A DNA stretch of 9,074 nt from Candidatus Kerfeldbacteria bacterium (GCA_016194465.1 JACQBO010000021.1:1-9074), one strand, 5' to 3'. Shown: positions 1 to 6,610, counted from the stretch's first letter. Program-made: numbers and translations. The notes: generated by a model from the sequence alone, not told the origin.

Positions 1-38
1 ACAAAGGCGTGGCCACGGAACAGGAGTTACGACCATAA
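1..38 (+). CDS. 3' end of an upstream gene, probably ATP synthase beta subunit (partial)
   Basis: One frame is open from the window edge (first full codon at 3) to a TAA at 36-38 and encodes the tail KGVATEQELRP. The stop lies 2 nt before the atpC start, the tight spacing expected inside an atp operon, where atpD normally precedes atpC. The tail itself is too short to identify by sequence, so the atpD call comes from gene order only. Confidence 0.45.
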   Translation, partial: KGVATEQELRP

Positions 39-40
39 GG

Positions 41-475
41 ATGGCGCATCTGGAACTCATCATCACCACCCCCGAACGCGAAGTCTTACGGCGGCCAGTA
101 GAAAGTTTATCGGTTCCCACGGTTGATGGCGAGATTACCGTTTTACCCCAACATGTCCCTTTGACCGCCGTGCTCAAGGCCGGAGAAATGATAATTCGGC
201 ACGACGGAAAAGCTGAGCCATACGCTATTGGTGGCGGGTTTATTGAAGTGCAGCCCAACAAGGTGGTCATTCTGGCCGACACGGCCGAACATGTGGTAGA
301 AATCGACGAGCAACGGGTACAGGAGGCGATTGCTCGGGCCGAAAAGACTAAACAGGAGATGAGTAAAGAACATGTTGACTATGCACGCATGGCGGCGAAA
401 CTCGAACGTGATTTAGCCCGTTTGCGCGTGGTGAAAAAGCATCGGAGCCATACGCAGCCCCATATTGGTCCTTAG
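41..475 (+). CDS. atpC: F1Fo ATP synthase epsilon subunit
   Basis: This is the epsilon subunit of the central stalk of F-type ATP synthase. In this family it links gamma to the c-ring and can inhibit ATP hydrolysis. The 144-residue product has the usual order: an N-terminal beta sandwich (about residues 1-85) with the hallmark GEITVLPQHVPL at 30-41 and GGGFIEV at 64-70, then a C-terminal two-helix region (about 89-134) rich in Glu, Lys and Arg. Length is normal for the family. The ATG follows the upstream stop by 2 nt. AGGAG at 22-26 is rather far from it (14 nt), so translational coupling to the preceding gene is likely. It appears to be the last gene of the atp operon, since a gap of about 180 nt and a probable new promoter follow. 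The identification is firm. Confidence 0.95.
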   Translation: MAHLELIITTPEREVLRRPVESLSVPTVDGEITVLPQHVPLTAVLKAGEMIIRHDGKAEPYAIGGGFIEVQPNKVVILADTAEHVVEIDEQRVQEAIARAEKTKQEMSKEHVDYARMAAKLERDLARLRVVKKHRSHTQPHIGP

Positions 476-495
476 GTCCTGAAGGGGAAAAATCT

Positions 496-535
496 GATCT
501 TGACCCCGTTAGAAATGGGGCGAGTAATGTTTTTG
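496..535 (+). promoter_or_regulatory. Possible sigma70 promoter for the 654-1196 gene, with a small hairpin
   Basis: TTGACC at 500-505 and AGTAAT at 523-528 are separated by 17 nt, which would start transcription near 535 and leave a leader of about 119 nt. The same stretch holds a hairpin (CCCC at 504-507 with GGGG at 517-520, extended by inner pairs) followed 9 nt later by five T's. It could instead serve as a weak terminator for atpC. The two readings compete and neither is strong. Confidence 0.4.
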
Positions 536-643
536 GGCATAACAACGCTATTGAGGCCTGATTTGCTTACCTGCGAAGCTATCCTGATCAGTCTAAACGT
601 TCTTATTAGCTCTACGGACTAAGGTCCAGCACAACGCAACCAC

Positions 644-648
644 GGAGG
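644..648 (+). promoter_or_regulatory. Ribosome binding site of the 654 gene
   Basis: GGAGG lies 5 nt before the ATG at 654 and fixes the start of the first carbonic-anhydrase-like gene. Confidence 0.8.
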
Positions 649-653
649 ATTGC

Positions 654-1196
654 ATGCCCGAGTTCAATCGACAACAGTATGCGCGGATTCAGGAATTGCG
701 GAACCAGGGAGCCCTGTTTGAAGATTTTTCCGCCGGGCTGGACGCTCACGGCGTAGTGGTCATGGTTTCCTGCGGCGACTGCGACTACATCAAGGATATC
801 TACGATCACAAGTGCGGTCTGCATGGCTGCAAAGTCCATTCCCTGACGATGAACGGGGGTGGGATCCTGCTTTCGGACGCGACGCCGGTCGACCGCAGCC
901 TGCATCTCGATCAGGTCATGATCGGGGCGGTCATGGAATCGGTCAGCCTCAAGCGGGCGAAAGTTGTGGCGCTCGGTAGCCATTGGCCGTGCGGCAAAGC
1001 TGGCCTGCTCGACATGAGCATTGACGACATCATCGCCTGCACGCTCCATGGGCGCAACCGGTTGAAGAAGCTCGACGCCGATCTCGGCGTGTACTCCTTT
1101 CTCCATGTCCACCATGAAGACGGTCGCGAGCGGACCTACGCCATCAACCACAAGCACCCAGTGTTCATGAGCTACAAGCTCCTTCAAGAAGTCTAA
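654..1196 (+). CDS. Beta-carbonic-anhydrase-like zinc protein, divergent
   Basis: The 180-residue product has the two spaced zinc-ligand motifs of the beta-carbonic anhydrase fold: Cys40-Gly-Asp42 after a hydrophobic strand (VVVMVSC), and His110-Trp-Pro-Cys113-Gly. A Gly-rich stretch NGGG at 67-70 sits where beta-CAs carry RNAGN. In active beta-CAs the first motif is C-x-D-x-R. Here the Arg position is Asp44, so the Asp-Arg dyad is broken and CO2 hydration cannot be assumed. Three more Cys (43, 54, 59) cluster near the first motif and might bind metal. There is no signal peptide or membrane segment, so it is probably cytosolic. A strong terminator follows, and the next gene encodes another protein with the same motif pair. 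Fold assignment comes from motifs only. The function is unknown. Confidence 0.6.
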   Translation: MPEFNRQQYARIQELRNQGALFEDFSAGLDAHGVVVMVSCGDCDYIKDIYDHKCGLHGCKVHSLTMNGGGILLSDATPVDRSLHLDQVMIGAVMESVSLKRAKVVALGSHWPCGKAGLLDMSIDDIIACTLHGRNRLKKLDADLGVYSFLHVHHEDGRERTYAINHKHPVFMSYKLLQEV

Positions 1197-1218
1197 CCCC
1201 GGCCTTGCGCCTAACCTT

Positions 1219-1256
1219 GGAGATTGGTACACTACCGATCTCCTTTTTCTTTTTTT
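1219..1256 (+). terminator. Strong intrinsic terminator after the first CA-like gene
   Basis: An 11-bp stem (1219-1229 with 1233-1243, one G-U pair) closes a 3-nt CAC loop and is followed by 13 nt that are all T except one C. The T tract ends only 10 nt before the ATG of the next gene. Confidence 0.92.
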
Positions 1257-1266
1257 GAAATAACGT

Positions 1267-1689
1267 ATGTCCCACCAAGCCAAAGCCCTCGTTCTTCACT
1301 GCATCGATTTCCGCTTTATCCCGGGCATCAAGAATTATTTGCACAAGCAAATGGGGTTGAAAGGGCAATACGACAAAGTCGCGGTGGCGGGAGCGGCAAA
1401 AAACTTGGCCGATCCGGCCAAGCCCGAAGACCAGGAATTCATCCTGCGGCAAATCGACATTTCGAAGCGGCTACACGCCATTACAGACCTGTACCTGATC
1501 AACCATCGTGACTGCGGGGCGTATGGCGCTGACCTGGCGGCGGACGCAGTGGCCGAAACCGAACGACACACCAGTGATCTCCGAGCCGCCAGGAAACTCG
1601 TCAGTCAGCGCTTCCCTGATGTAACGGTCCATCTTCTGCTGGCCAAACTCGGCGGCGAGCACCAGGTAATGTTCGAATCTGTTTCTTAG
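1267..1689 (+). CDS. Small beta-carbonic-anhydrase-like protein
   Basis: The 140-residue product carries Cys12-Ile-Asp14-Phe-Arg16 (full C-x-D-x-R) and His80-x2-Cys83-Gly, the zinc ligands and Asp-Arg dyad of beta-carbonic anhydrases, plus VAGAAKNL at 40-47 in place of the RNAGN loop. It is shorter than classical beta-CAs (about 200 residues) and fits the compact putative carbonic anhydrase families found in many reduced genomes. The start is constrained: an in-frame TAA lies at 1261-1263 and any later Met would lose the first motif. No Shine-Dalgarno is visible, and the preceding terminator ends 10 nt upstream, so how it is transcribed is unclear (read-through or an unrecognised promoter). 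It keeps the complete dyad that its upstream neighbour lacks, so of the two it is the better candidate for real enzyme activity. Confidence 0.7.
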   Translation: MSHQAKALVLHCIDFRFIPGIKNYLHKQMGLKGQYDKVAVAGAAKNLADPAKPEDQEFILRQIDISKRLHAITDLYLINHRDCGAYGADLAADAVAETERHTSDLRAARKLVSQRFPDVTVHLLLAKLGGEHQVMFESVS

Positions 1690-1725
1690 CTAGCGTTCCA
1701 GAGAAGAAGAGAGGTTGTTTTGTGC

Positions 1726-1754
1726 TTGACGAGAATAGAAAAAAGGCGTAGGAC
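1726..1754 (+). promoter_or_regulatory. Possible weak promoter for the ketosynthase gene
   Basis: TTGACG at 1726-1731 is followed after 17 nt by TAGGAC at 1749-1754. The -35 is good and the -10 is poor. A 4-bp hairpin (GTGC/GCAC) lies just downstream in the leader. No terminator is visible after the preceding gene, so read-through is also possible. Confidence 0.3.
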
Positions 1755-1789
1755 TGGAGTGTGCTAGCGCACCTTTTACCTTAACCAAA

Positions 1790-1795
1790 AAGGAG
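1790..1795 (+). promoter_or_regulatory. Ribosome binding site of the ketosynthase gene
   Basis: AAGGAG ends 6 nt before the ATG at 1802 and supports this start. Confidence 0.85.
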
Positions 1796-1801
1796 AGTTC
1801 A

Positions 1802-2887
1802 ATGTTCGTGGACGTACGGACCCTGCCGCCGGGCGTGCCGGTGCAGATTTGCGGCTATGGATTTGACGGACTTCCGGAGGAATACCGGTTCGATAATGCG
1901 ACCTTTATCACGGATGTGTTGTCCAAGGAAGGCCGTGACCAACTCTTCCAGGATGTCGGCCAGCCCGGCATGACGGAACGTGAACTGGTCGCAGCCGGTA
2001 TCGCAAAGTTCGTCAAGGAAACCGGCATTGAGTCCCGCTACATGGTTCGACGCTCGTCCGACGAGCCGAATCCAGTGGCCGAACTCGGTTTCCGGGCGGC
2101 GCGCATGGCCTTGAAAGACAGCGGGCTCAGGGAGGGCAATCTGGACCTCATGTTTTGCGCGTCGAACACTCGTGAATTCGGCTACCCGAGCACGGCCACT
2201 CGGATCAAGAAGAAGCTCGGTTTGCCGATGGGCGCCTATTGCTGTGACCTGCAAGATGCCTGCCAAACCGGAGCGGCGGTGCTGTTTACCGGGTGGATGT
2301 CCGTTCGGACCGGCGCGTCACGCATGACCCTGGCCATCTGCGCGGAAGAGACGACCAGACTCGCGCCGCAAGAGGAATATAAGCATTGCAACCTGTTCGG
2401 CGATGGTGCTTCGGCTTTGCTTCTGACGCCGGCCGATCTCGGCAACGACGAACAGTTCCTGTTCTTCGACTTCGACACGGACACCGCAGCGATCGACATG
2501 ATCTATCAGACCAAAACGGGATTCTTTCAGGAAGGACCGCTCGTCCACAAGTACGTCGGAGAAATGGTGGCCCCCCGCATTGCCGCTGCGCTCGAACAAG
2601 CAAACATCGATCCGGCCCAGATTGACCATTTTATTCCGCATCAGCCATCAGGCAAGACGATTGACTGGCTGGTGTCCCGGCTCCATCGTCTCTGCCCGAC
2701 GTTTCGTCCCGAGGTCGTTCGCCGCCACGTCTCGTCCCGCGGGAACATGAGCTGTGCGAGCACTGGGCATCTGCTCTCCACCCTAGTGCTTGATGGCACG
2801 ATTGAGCCGGACGATCTCGTGGTCGTCTACACGTTCGGATCCGGCATCGGCATCGGCGGATACGGCATGCGGATGAAACGTGCTTAG
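1802..2887 (+). CDS. 3-oxoacyl-ACP synthase III (KAS III / FabH-OleA family)
   Basis: This is a thiolase-fold condensing enzyme of 361 residues. The catalytic triad of ketosynthase III is visible: Cys154 in QDACQTG, His280 in PHQPSGKTI and Asn315 in SRGNMSCAS. Other family marks are FGDGASALLL at 199-208 and the C-terminal TFGSGIGIGGYG at 344-355. It is about 40 residues longer than typical FabH (about 317), with the extra length mostly at the N-terminal side (residues 20-75). Known family members condense acyl-CoA with malonyl-ACP (FabH) or join two acyl groups (OleA). Which applies here cannot be decided from sequence alone. No other fatty-acid gene is in the window, so it looks like an orphan. 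A clear Shine-Dalgarno precedes it and a terminator follows immediately, so it is probably monocistronic. The family call is secure and the substrate is not. Confidence 0.87.
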   Translation: MFVDVRTLPPGVPVQICGYGFDGLPEEYRFDNATFITDVLSKEGRDQLFQDVGQPGMTERELVAAGIAKFVKETGIESRYMVRRSSDEPNPVAELGFRAARMALKDSGLREGNLDLMFCASNTREFGYPSTATRIKKKLGLPMGAYCCDLQDACQTGAAVLFTGWMSVRTGASRMTLAICAEETTRLAPQEEYKHCNLFGDGASALLLTPADLGNDEQFLFFDFDTDTAAIDMIYQTKTGFFQEGPLVHKYVGEMVAPRIAAALEQANIDPAQIDHFIPHQPSGKTIDWLVSRLHRLCPTFRPEVVRRHVSSRGNMSCASTGHLLSTLVLDGTIEPDDLVVVYTFGSGIGIGGYGMRMKRA

Positions 2888-2899
2888 CGTCCTTTCACC

Positions 2900-2925
2900 A
2901 GCGCTTCCTCCGGGGAGCGCTTTTT
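2900..2925 (+). terminator. Intrinsic terminator after the ketosynthase gene
   Basis: A 9-bp stem (AGCGCTTCC with GGGAGCGCT, one G-U pair) closes a TCCG loop and runs directly into TTTTT at 2921-2925. It lies 12 nt after the stop codon. Confidence 0.88.
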
Positions 2926-2929
2926 AATA

Positions 2930-2953
2930 CCTTCCCCCGGGGACGGGGGAAGG
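2930..2953. repeat. GC-rich palindrome 1 (perfect 9-bp stem)
   Basis: CCTTCCCCC at 2930-2938 pairs perfectly with GGGGGAAGG at 2945-2953 around a 6-nt loop. It lacks a T tract. It looks like a REP-type intergenic palindrome rather than a terminator. Confidence 0.6.
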
Positions 2954-2959
2954 GAGGAA

Positions 2960-2979
2960 GCCCCGCCGTATGGCGGGGC
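2960..2979. repeat. GC-rich palindrome 2 (perfect 8-bp stem)
   Basis: GCCCCGCC at 2960-2967 pairs with GGCGGGGC at 2972-2979 around GTAT. It follows palindrome 1 by 6 nt and lies just upstream of the helicase promoter. Confidence 0.6.
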
Positions 2980-2999
2980 GACGGCAAGGGGGTCCGCCA

Positions 3000-3015
3000 T
3001 GCTACAATGATCGTA
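3000..3015 (+). promoter_or_regulatory. Extended -10 promoter giving a leaderless helicase mRNA
   Basis: TGC-TACAAT at 3000-3008 is an extended -10 element (TGn plus a 5/6 hexamer match). No -35 is recognisable at 2980-2985, as is common for extended -10 promoters. The expected start of transcription, about 7 nt downstream, falls on the A of the ATG at 3015. No Shine-Dalgarno precedes that ATG, so the message is probably leaderless. Confidence 0.65.
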
Positions 3016-5996
3016 TGCCCGGTGTCATCCCTGAAAAAGTAAATGTAGAACAACAAGCAGCCATTACTCATGGTCATGGCCCGCTGTTGATTATTGCCGG
3101 CGCCGGGACCGGAAAAACGACTGTGGTGACCGAACGCATCGCCGACCTGATCATGAACCGGCAGGTGCCGGCGGACAACATCCTGGCCCTAACCTTTACG
3201 GACAAAGCGGCCGATGAAATGCAAGACCGGGTTGAACGGATTTTACCATACGGCTACGTTGATCTGTGGGTGACCACATTCCATAGTTTTGGACAACGGC
3301 TACTGCAAGCCCACGCGCTCGATATTGGCTTGCCCGATAATTTTAGGCTGCTCAACCAAACGGAGCAGTGGATGCTGATCCGCAACCACCTCGATGAGTT
3401 CGAGCTTAATTATTATCGGCCACTGGGGAATCCCACCAAGTTTATTTCGGCGCTCGTTAAACATTTTTCTCGCTTGAAAGATGAGGATATTTCGCCTGAA
3501 GAATATATTAAATACGCTAGGGCGCTGACCAAAGGAAAAGCAAAAAAGTCTTTGCCGGAAGAAGACGTGGCCGAAGCGGACCGGGTTATGGAAATGGCGA
3601 AAGCATACGAAACATACACTAAGCTACTGTTGGACGAAGGTGCCCTGGACTTTGGTGATCTTATTCTCTATACCCTGAAGCTGCTTCGCGAACGTCCGGC
3701 GATTCTGAAAAAGTACCAACACCAGTTCCAACACATCCTGGTTGATGAATTTCAGGACACCAACTGGGCTCAGTTCGAGCTGATCAAACGGTTAGCCGCA
3801 CCGCGAAATAATCTGGCGGTCGTCGGCGATGACGACCAGTCCATCTACAAGTTCCGCGGGGCCAGCGTTTCCAACATTCTTGAATTCGAAAAGGATTTTC
3901 CTGACGCAAAAGTGATTGTTCTGACAAAAAACTACCGCACGAAACAGTCCATCCTTGACTTGTCCTACCAATTTATCCAGTTAAATAACCCTGACCGACT
4001 GGAAGCCAAAATAATGGATGGCGGGGCCCTGCACCAGACGGCGCAGGACGGCGAATTGAAAGTGGTGAAACGGTTGAAAGCCCAGCGCGATGGCCAGGGT
4101 GAGATTGAATTGATGCACGTCCAGACGCAAGAAGAAGAGGCTCGGGTCGTGGCTGACAAAATCACCGAAATGAAAGAAAAAAACAGCCAAGCAGCGTGGA
4201 ATGATTTTTGTTTACTCGTGCGGGCCAATGACCATGCCGAGCTTTTTATCCAAGAATTCGAGAAGCGGGGAATGCCATACACATTTCTGGCGGCCCGTGG
4301 ACTGTTCACGAAGCCGCTGGTGCTCGATGTCTTGGCCTATTTGCGTCTGCTTGATAATTATCATGAAAGTGCGGCCGTGCATCGAATATTAGGTCATCAG
4401 TTGTTCAATGTGCCGCAGCGCGACATCATTGAACTAACGCACATAGCCAAGAAAAAAGCCTGGTCGCTGTTCGAAGCGATGGAACATTGCGATGAAGTAA
4501 CCTTGTCTATGGAAGGGAATAAAGGCATTGAACAGCTCATGACGTTGGTCGCGAGTCATACAGCCTTGGCCCAGCAAAAAAACGTGGGTGAGGTCGTGCT
4601 AGCATTTTTGAATGACTCAGGGTATTTGAAAGACATCACGAAAGTTGATGACACAAAATCGCGAGACCTGGTCCGCTTGCTGAAACAATTTTATGCGACA
4701 GTGCAAAAATTTTTGGCCGGCAAACCAGAGGGCACGGTACGAGAATTCTTGGCCTACATCCAGCACGTGACGGAATCCGGCGATGCTGGTGCGCTTGAGC
4801 ATGATGTTGAATCTGGTCCAGAAACGATTCGGATCATGACCATTCACTCCGCCAAAGGCTTAGAGTTTCCTTACGTTTTTGTTTGTAATGCCGTTGATCA
4901 GCGTTTCCCATCGATGGACCGCAAAGACGCGATTGAGGTGCCGGATGCGTTGGTGCGGGAAATATTGCCATCGGGCGATGCGCATCTACAGGAGGAACGA
5001 CGATTGATGTATGTCGCGATCACCCGGGCTCGCGATGGGATTTTCTTCACCGCGGCCGAAGATTATGGTGGGACACGACGTAAGAAACCATCACAATTTT
5101 TGTATGAGTTGAAACTCCTTGAACCGCCCGTCAAAGCCAAGTCCAAGGCTGAACCATTGCCAGAGAGGCTATTCCAGCCAAGCCCCCCCACACCAATGGG
5201 ATCTTTCATTGGTGTGGGGGCGGGTAATGATCGATATAACTTTACCAAACTCTCAACGTATGCGAAGTGTCCCTGGCAATATCGATATGCTTTTGTGCTT
5301 CAAGTGCCGCGGCGGGGGAGTTACCAGTTGTCGTATGGCACGAGTATGCACAATGCGCTCAAGAATTTCTTTGCGCTATGGAATACGCGGAAAACCGATG
5401 CCAGTTTGAAATCGCCATATGTTTCGCTCGAGGAATTACTGACCATGTACGAGCGGAGTTTTGTTGACGAATGGTATGACACGAAGAAAAAGCGAAGTGA
5501 TTATTTTGCCAAGGGCAAAGAATCGCTGACGGAGTGGTACAAACAAGTCTCCAAATACCCGCCGGAGGTGCTAGCGGTCGAACAGCCCTTTAATTTGAAA
5601 GTTGAAGAGTTTGTGATTAATGGCAGCATTGATCGGGTTGATGAACTTTCAAAGAATAAAAAAACTGGCCAAGCAAGAGTAAAACTTGTGGATTATAAAA
5701 CCGGAAAATTCAAAGATAAGTTCGAAAAAGAAGATAAGTACCAGCTCCTGATTTACATGCTCGCCGCACAGGATCCGAATATTTTGAACGCGGAAGTCGA
5801 AGAGTTGCAATATTACTTTCTTGATGAGAATAAAGACAATACGTTAAAACCAACGCAGAAAGATACTGACGCGGCGAAAGAATGGGTCGTCGATTCCATC
5901 AAAAAAATCCGGAGCGGAGATTTCCGGCCGACGCCGTCGAAAATTGTTTGTAGCTTTTGTGATTTTAAGGAAATTTGCGAGTTTCGGGCGATTTAG
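3015..5996 (+). CDS. UvrD/PcrA-type helicase fused to a 4Fe-4S PD-(D/E)XK nuclease
   Basis: This 993-residue protein is predicted to unwind and process DNA in repair or recombination. The helicase motifs appear in order: Walker A AGAGTGKTT (28-36), TFTDKAADEM (60-69), TFHSFG (88-93), motif II VDEFQD (243-248), motif III GDDDQSIYKFRG (271-282), motif IV NYRT (306-309), motif V TIHSAKGLEF (609-618) and motif VI YVAITRAR (666-673). After a Pro-rich linker (about 705-735) comes a RecB/AddB/Cas4-like nuclease: Cys752, His779, Asp873, DYK (893-895), Gln910, and Cys979-x2-Cys982-x5-Cys988, the four cysteines of an iron-sulfur cluster. All nuclease residues are present, so it should be active. An in-frame ATG at 2970 would add 15 residues, but it lies within a palindrome and upstream of the promoter, so 3015 is preferred. 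The linker DNA contains a perfect inverted repeat. The gene is more AT-rich in codon choice than its neighbours. Confidence 0.9.
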   Translation: MPGVIPEKVNVEQQAAITHGHGPLLIIAGAGTGKTTVVTERIADLIMNRQVPADNILALTFTDKAADEMQDRVERILPYGYVDLWVTTFHSFGQRLLQAHALDIGLPDNFRLLNQTEQWMLIRNHLDEFELNYYRPLGNPTKFISALVKHFSRLKDEDISPEEYIKYARALTKGKAKKSLPEEDVAEADRVMEMAKAYETYTKLLLDEGALDFGDLILYTLKLLRERPAILKKYQHQFQHILVDEFQDTNWAQFELIKRLAAPRNNLAVVGDDDQSIYKFRGASVSNILEFEKDFPDAKVIVLTKNYRTKQSILDLSYQFIQLNNPDRLEAKIMDGGALHQTAQDGELKVVKRLKAQRDGQGEIELMHVQTQEEEARVVADKITEMKEKNSQAAWNDFCLLVRANDHAELFIQEFEKRGMPYTFLAARGLFTKPLVLDVLAYLRLLDNYHESAAVHRILGHQLFNVPQRDIIELTHIAKKKAWSLFEAMEHCDEVTLSMEGNKGIEQLMTLVASHTALAQQKNVGEVVLAFLNDSGYLKDITKVDDTKSRDLVRLLKQFYATVQKFLAGKPEGTVREFLAYIQHVTESGDAGALEHDVESGPETIRIMTIHSAKGLEFPYVFVCNAVDQRFPSMDRKDAIEVPDALVREILPSGDAHLQEERRLMYVAITRARDGIFFTAAEDYGGTRRKKPSQFLYELKLLEPPVKAKSKAEPLPERLFQPSPPTPMGSFIGVGAGNDRYNFTKLSTYAKCPWQYRYAFVLQVPRRGSYQLSYGTSMHNALKNFFALWNTRKTDASLKSPYVSLEELLTMYERSFVDEWYDTKKKRSDYFAKGKESLTEWYKQVSKYPPEVLAVEQPFNLKVEEFVINGSIDRVDELSKNKKTGQARVKLVDYKTGKFKDKFEKEDKYQLLIYMLAAQDPNILNAEVEELQYYFLDENKDNTLKPTQKDTDAAKEWVVDSIKKIRSGDFRPTPSKIVCSFCDFKEICEFRAI
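5185..5220. repeat. Perfect 14-bp inverted repeat inside the helicase-nuclease gene
   Basis: The arm 5185-5198 (CCCCCACACCAATG) is exactly complementary to 5207-5220 around an 8-nt loop. It encodes residues of about 724-736 (PPTPMGSFIGVG), in the linker between helicase and nuclease domains, and keeps the reading frame. Confidence 0.9.
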
Positions 5997-6063
5997 CGAG
6001 CTGTATTCCTAAGCGCGCACGCGAAGGATCTCCAATTTGAAAAGCATTTCTTGAGGAGACCCT
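5954..6063 (+). repeat. Direct repeat copy A: helicase 3' end plus hairpin repeat
   Basis: This 110-nt block covers the last 13 codons and the stop of the helicase-nuclease gene and the first part of the following palindromic repeat. It is collinear with 6643-6752: near-identical segments CTTTTG...GCGAGTTT, GTATTCCT(A/G)AGCGCGC and GCGAAGGATC, and the shared end GGAGACCCT. The spacer between GCGAGTTT and GTATTCCT is 18 nt in both copies. Confidence 0.8.
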
Positions 6064-6085
6064 TCGGCTGTGGTCTCAGGGATAC
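6003..6085. repeat. Long imperfect palindromic repeat downstream of the helicase gene
   Basis: The 31-nt arm at 6003-6033 matches the reverse complement of 6055-6085 at 23 of 31 positions, with a 21-nt loop. The arm CCTAAGCGCGCACGCGAAGG resembles the widespread bacterial hairpin repeat around CCTGAGCGAAGCGAAGGATC (recalled, not searched). It may act as a dispersed repeat or as a 3'-end structure for the helicase message. It has no T tract. Confidence 0.6.
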
Positions 6086-6100
6086 GGCCGGGCTTTCGAG

Positions 6101-6129
6101 TTGACTCGGATTATTTTTCGTGATTAACT
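6101..6129 (+). promoter_or_regulatory. Sigma70-like promoter of the 6152 gene
   Basis: TTGACT at 6101-6106 and TTAACT at 6124-6129 are separated by 17 nt, and the -10 is preceded by TGA (extended -10). Transcription would start near 6136, leaving a short leader that contains the ribosome binding site. Confidence 0.6.
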
Positions 6130-6138
6130 TTACTTAGC

Positions 6139-6146
6139 AAAGGAGG
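6139..6146 (+). promoter_or_regulatory. Strong ribosome binding site of the 6152 gene
   Basis: AAAGGAGG ends 5 nt before the ATG at 6152. It is among the strongest Shine-Dalgarno sequences in the window and fixes the start. Confidence 0.9.
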
Positions 6147-6151
6147 CGGTC

Positions 6152-6574
6152 ATGCACTTTTCATTTCAGCTGGTAGCTACCAACCTCATCACTTTCGTCC
6201 TGACCCTGCCCCTCGACATCTGGTTCCTGCGCCGGCTCAAGCAGCACATCCGCCGCAACATCCCGAAACTCATGGCCAAAGAGTGCGTAACCTGGGGGAT
6301 GATGGACGTCATGAGTCCGCATCCCTGGGCCCTCGGTTGGCTGGTCATCTCTGCGCTTCCCATGTTCTTCGGCTGGGTAATGACTGTAGTTTTTCGCCGA
6401 ACACATGAGCTCGACATGTACATGTTCGGAGCCGGGGCGCACGCGGTCGTCTTCATGCTCGTCTGCATGGGGTGGTATGACGAGTGGGACGAAACGGTGC
6501 GACTGGCGCACGAGCGTCCAAACGATGAAGCTTCAGCACTGCTCGGCCGAAACGGCCTGACGCCCGTTCCCTGA
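6152..6574 (+). CDS. Small three-helix membrane protein of unknown function
   Basis: The 140-residue product has three probable membrane helices: about residues 5-26, 58-81 and 89-108. Between the first two is a basic stretch (RRLKQHIRRNIPKLMAK) that should face the cytoplasm, and the C-terminal 30 residues are polar. The N-terminal part (NLITFVLTLPLDIWF) loosely recalls small DUF2798-type membrane proteins, but this is not a secure match and I do not recognise the gene. It has its own promoter, a very strong ribosome binding site and a dedicated terminator, so it is an independent unit. Directly repeated sequence flanks it on both sides (5954-6063 and 6643-6752). That arrangement suggests the gene arrived or was rearranged as a cassette. 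Codon choice is richer in G and C at third positions than in the preceding helicase gene. Confidence 0.78.
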   Translation: MHFSFQLVATNLITFVLTLPLDIWFLRRLKQHIRRNIPKLMAKECVTWGMMDVMSPHPWALGWLVISALPMFFGWVMTVVFRRTHELDMYMFGAGAHAVVFMLVCMGWYDEWDETVRLAHERPNDEASALLGRNGLTPVP

Positions 6575-6610
6575 TTCTCGCGACTACGAACAATTCGATC
6601 AACAGTACCC

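Noticed and set aside
612..1283. Long minus-strand open frame of 223 codons opposite the first CA-like gene
   Set aside because: It is the antisense of a gene with recognisable zinc motifs and a good ribosome binding site, and its translation has no domain signature.
2970..3014. Upstream ATG extending the helicase by 15 residues
   Set aside because: It sits in a palindrome loop, lacks a ribosome binding site and lies upstream of the extended -10 promoter; helicase homology begins after 3015.
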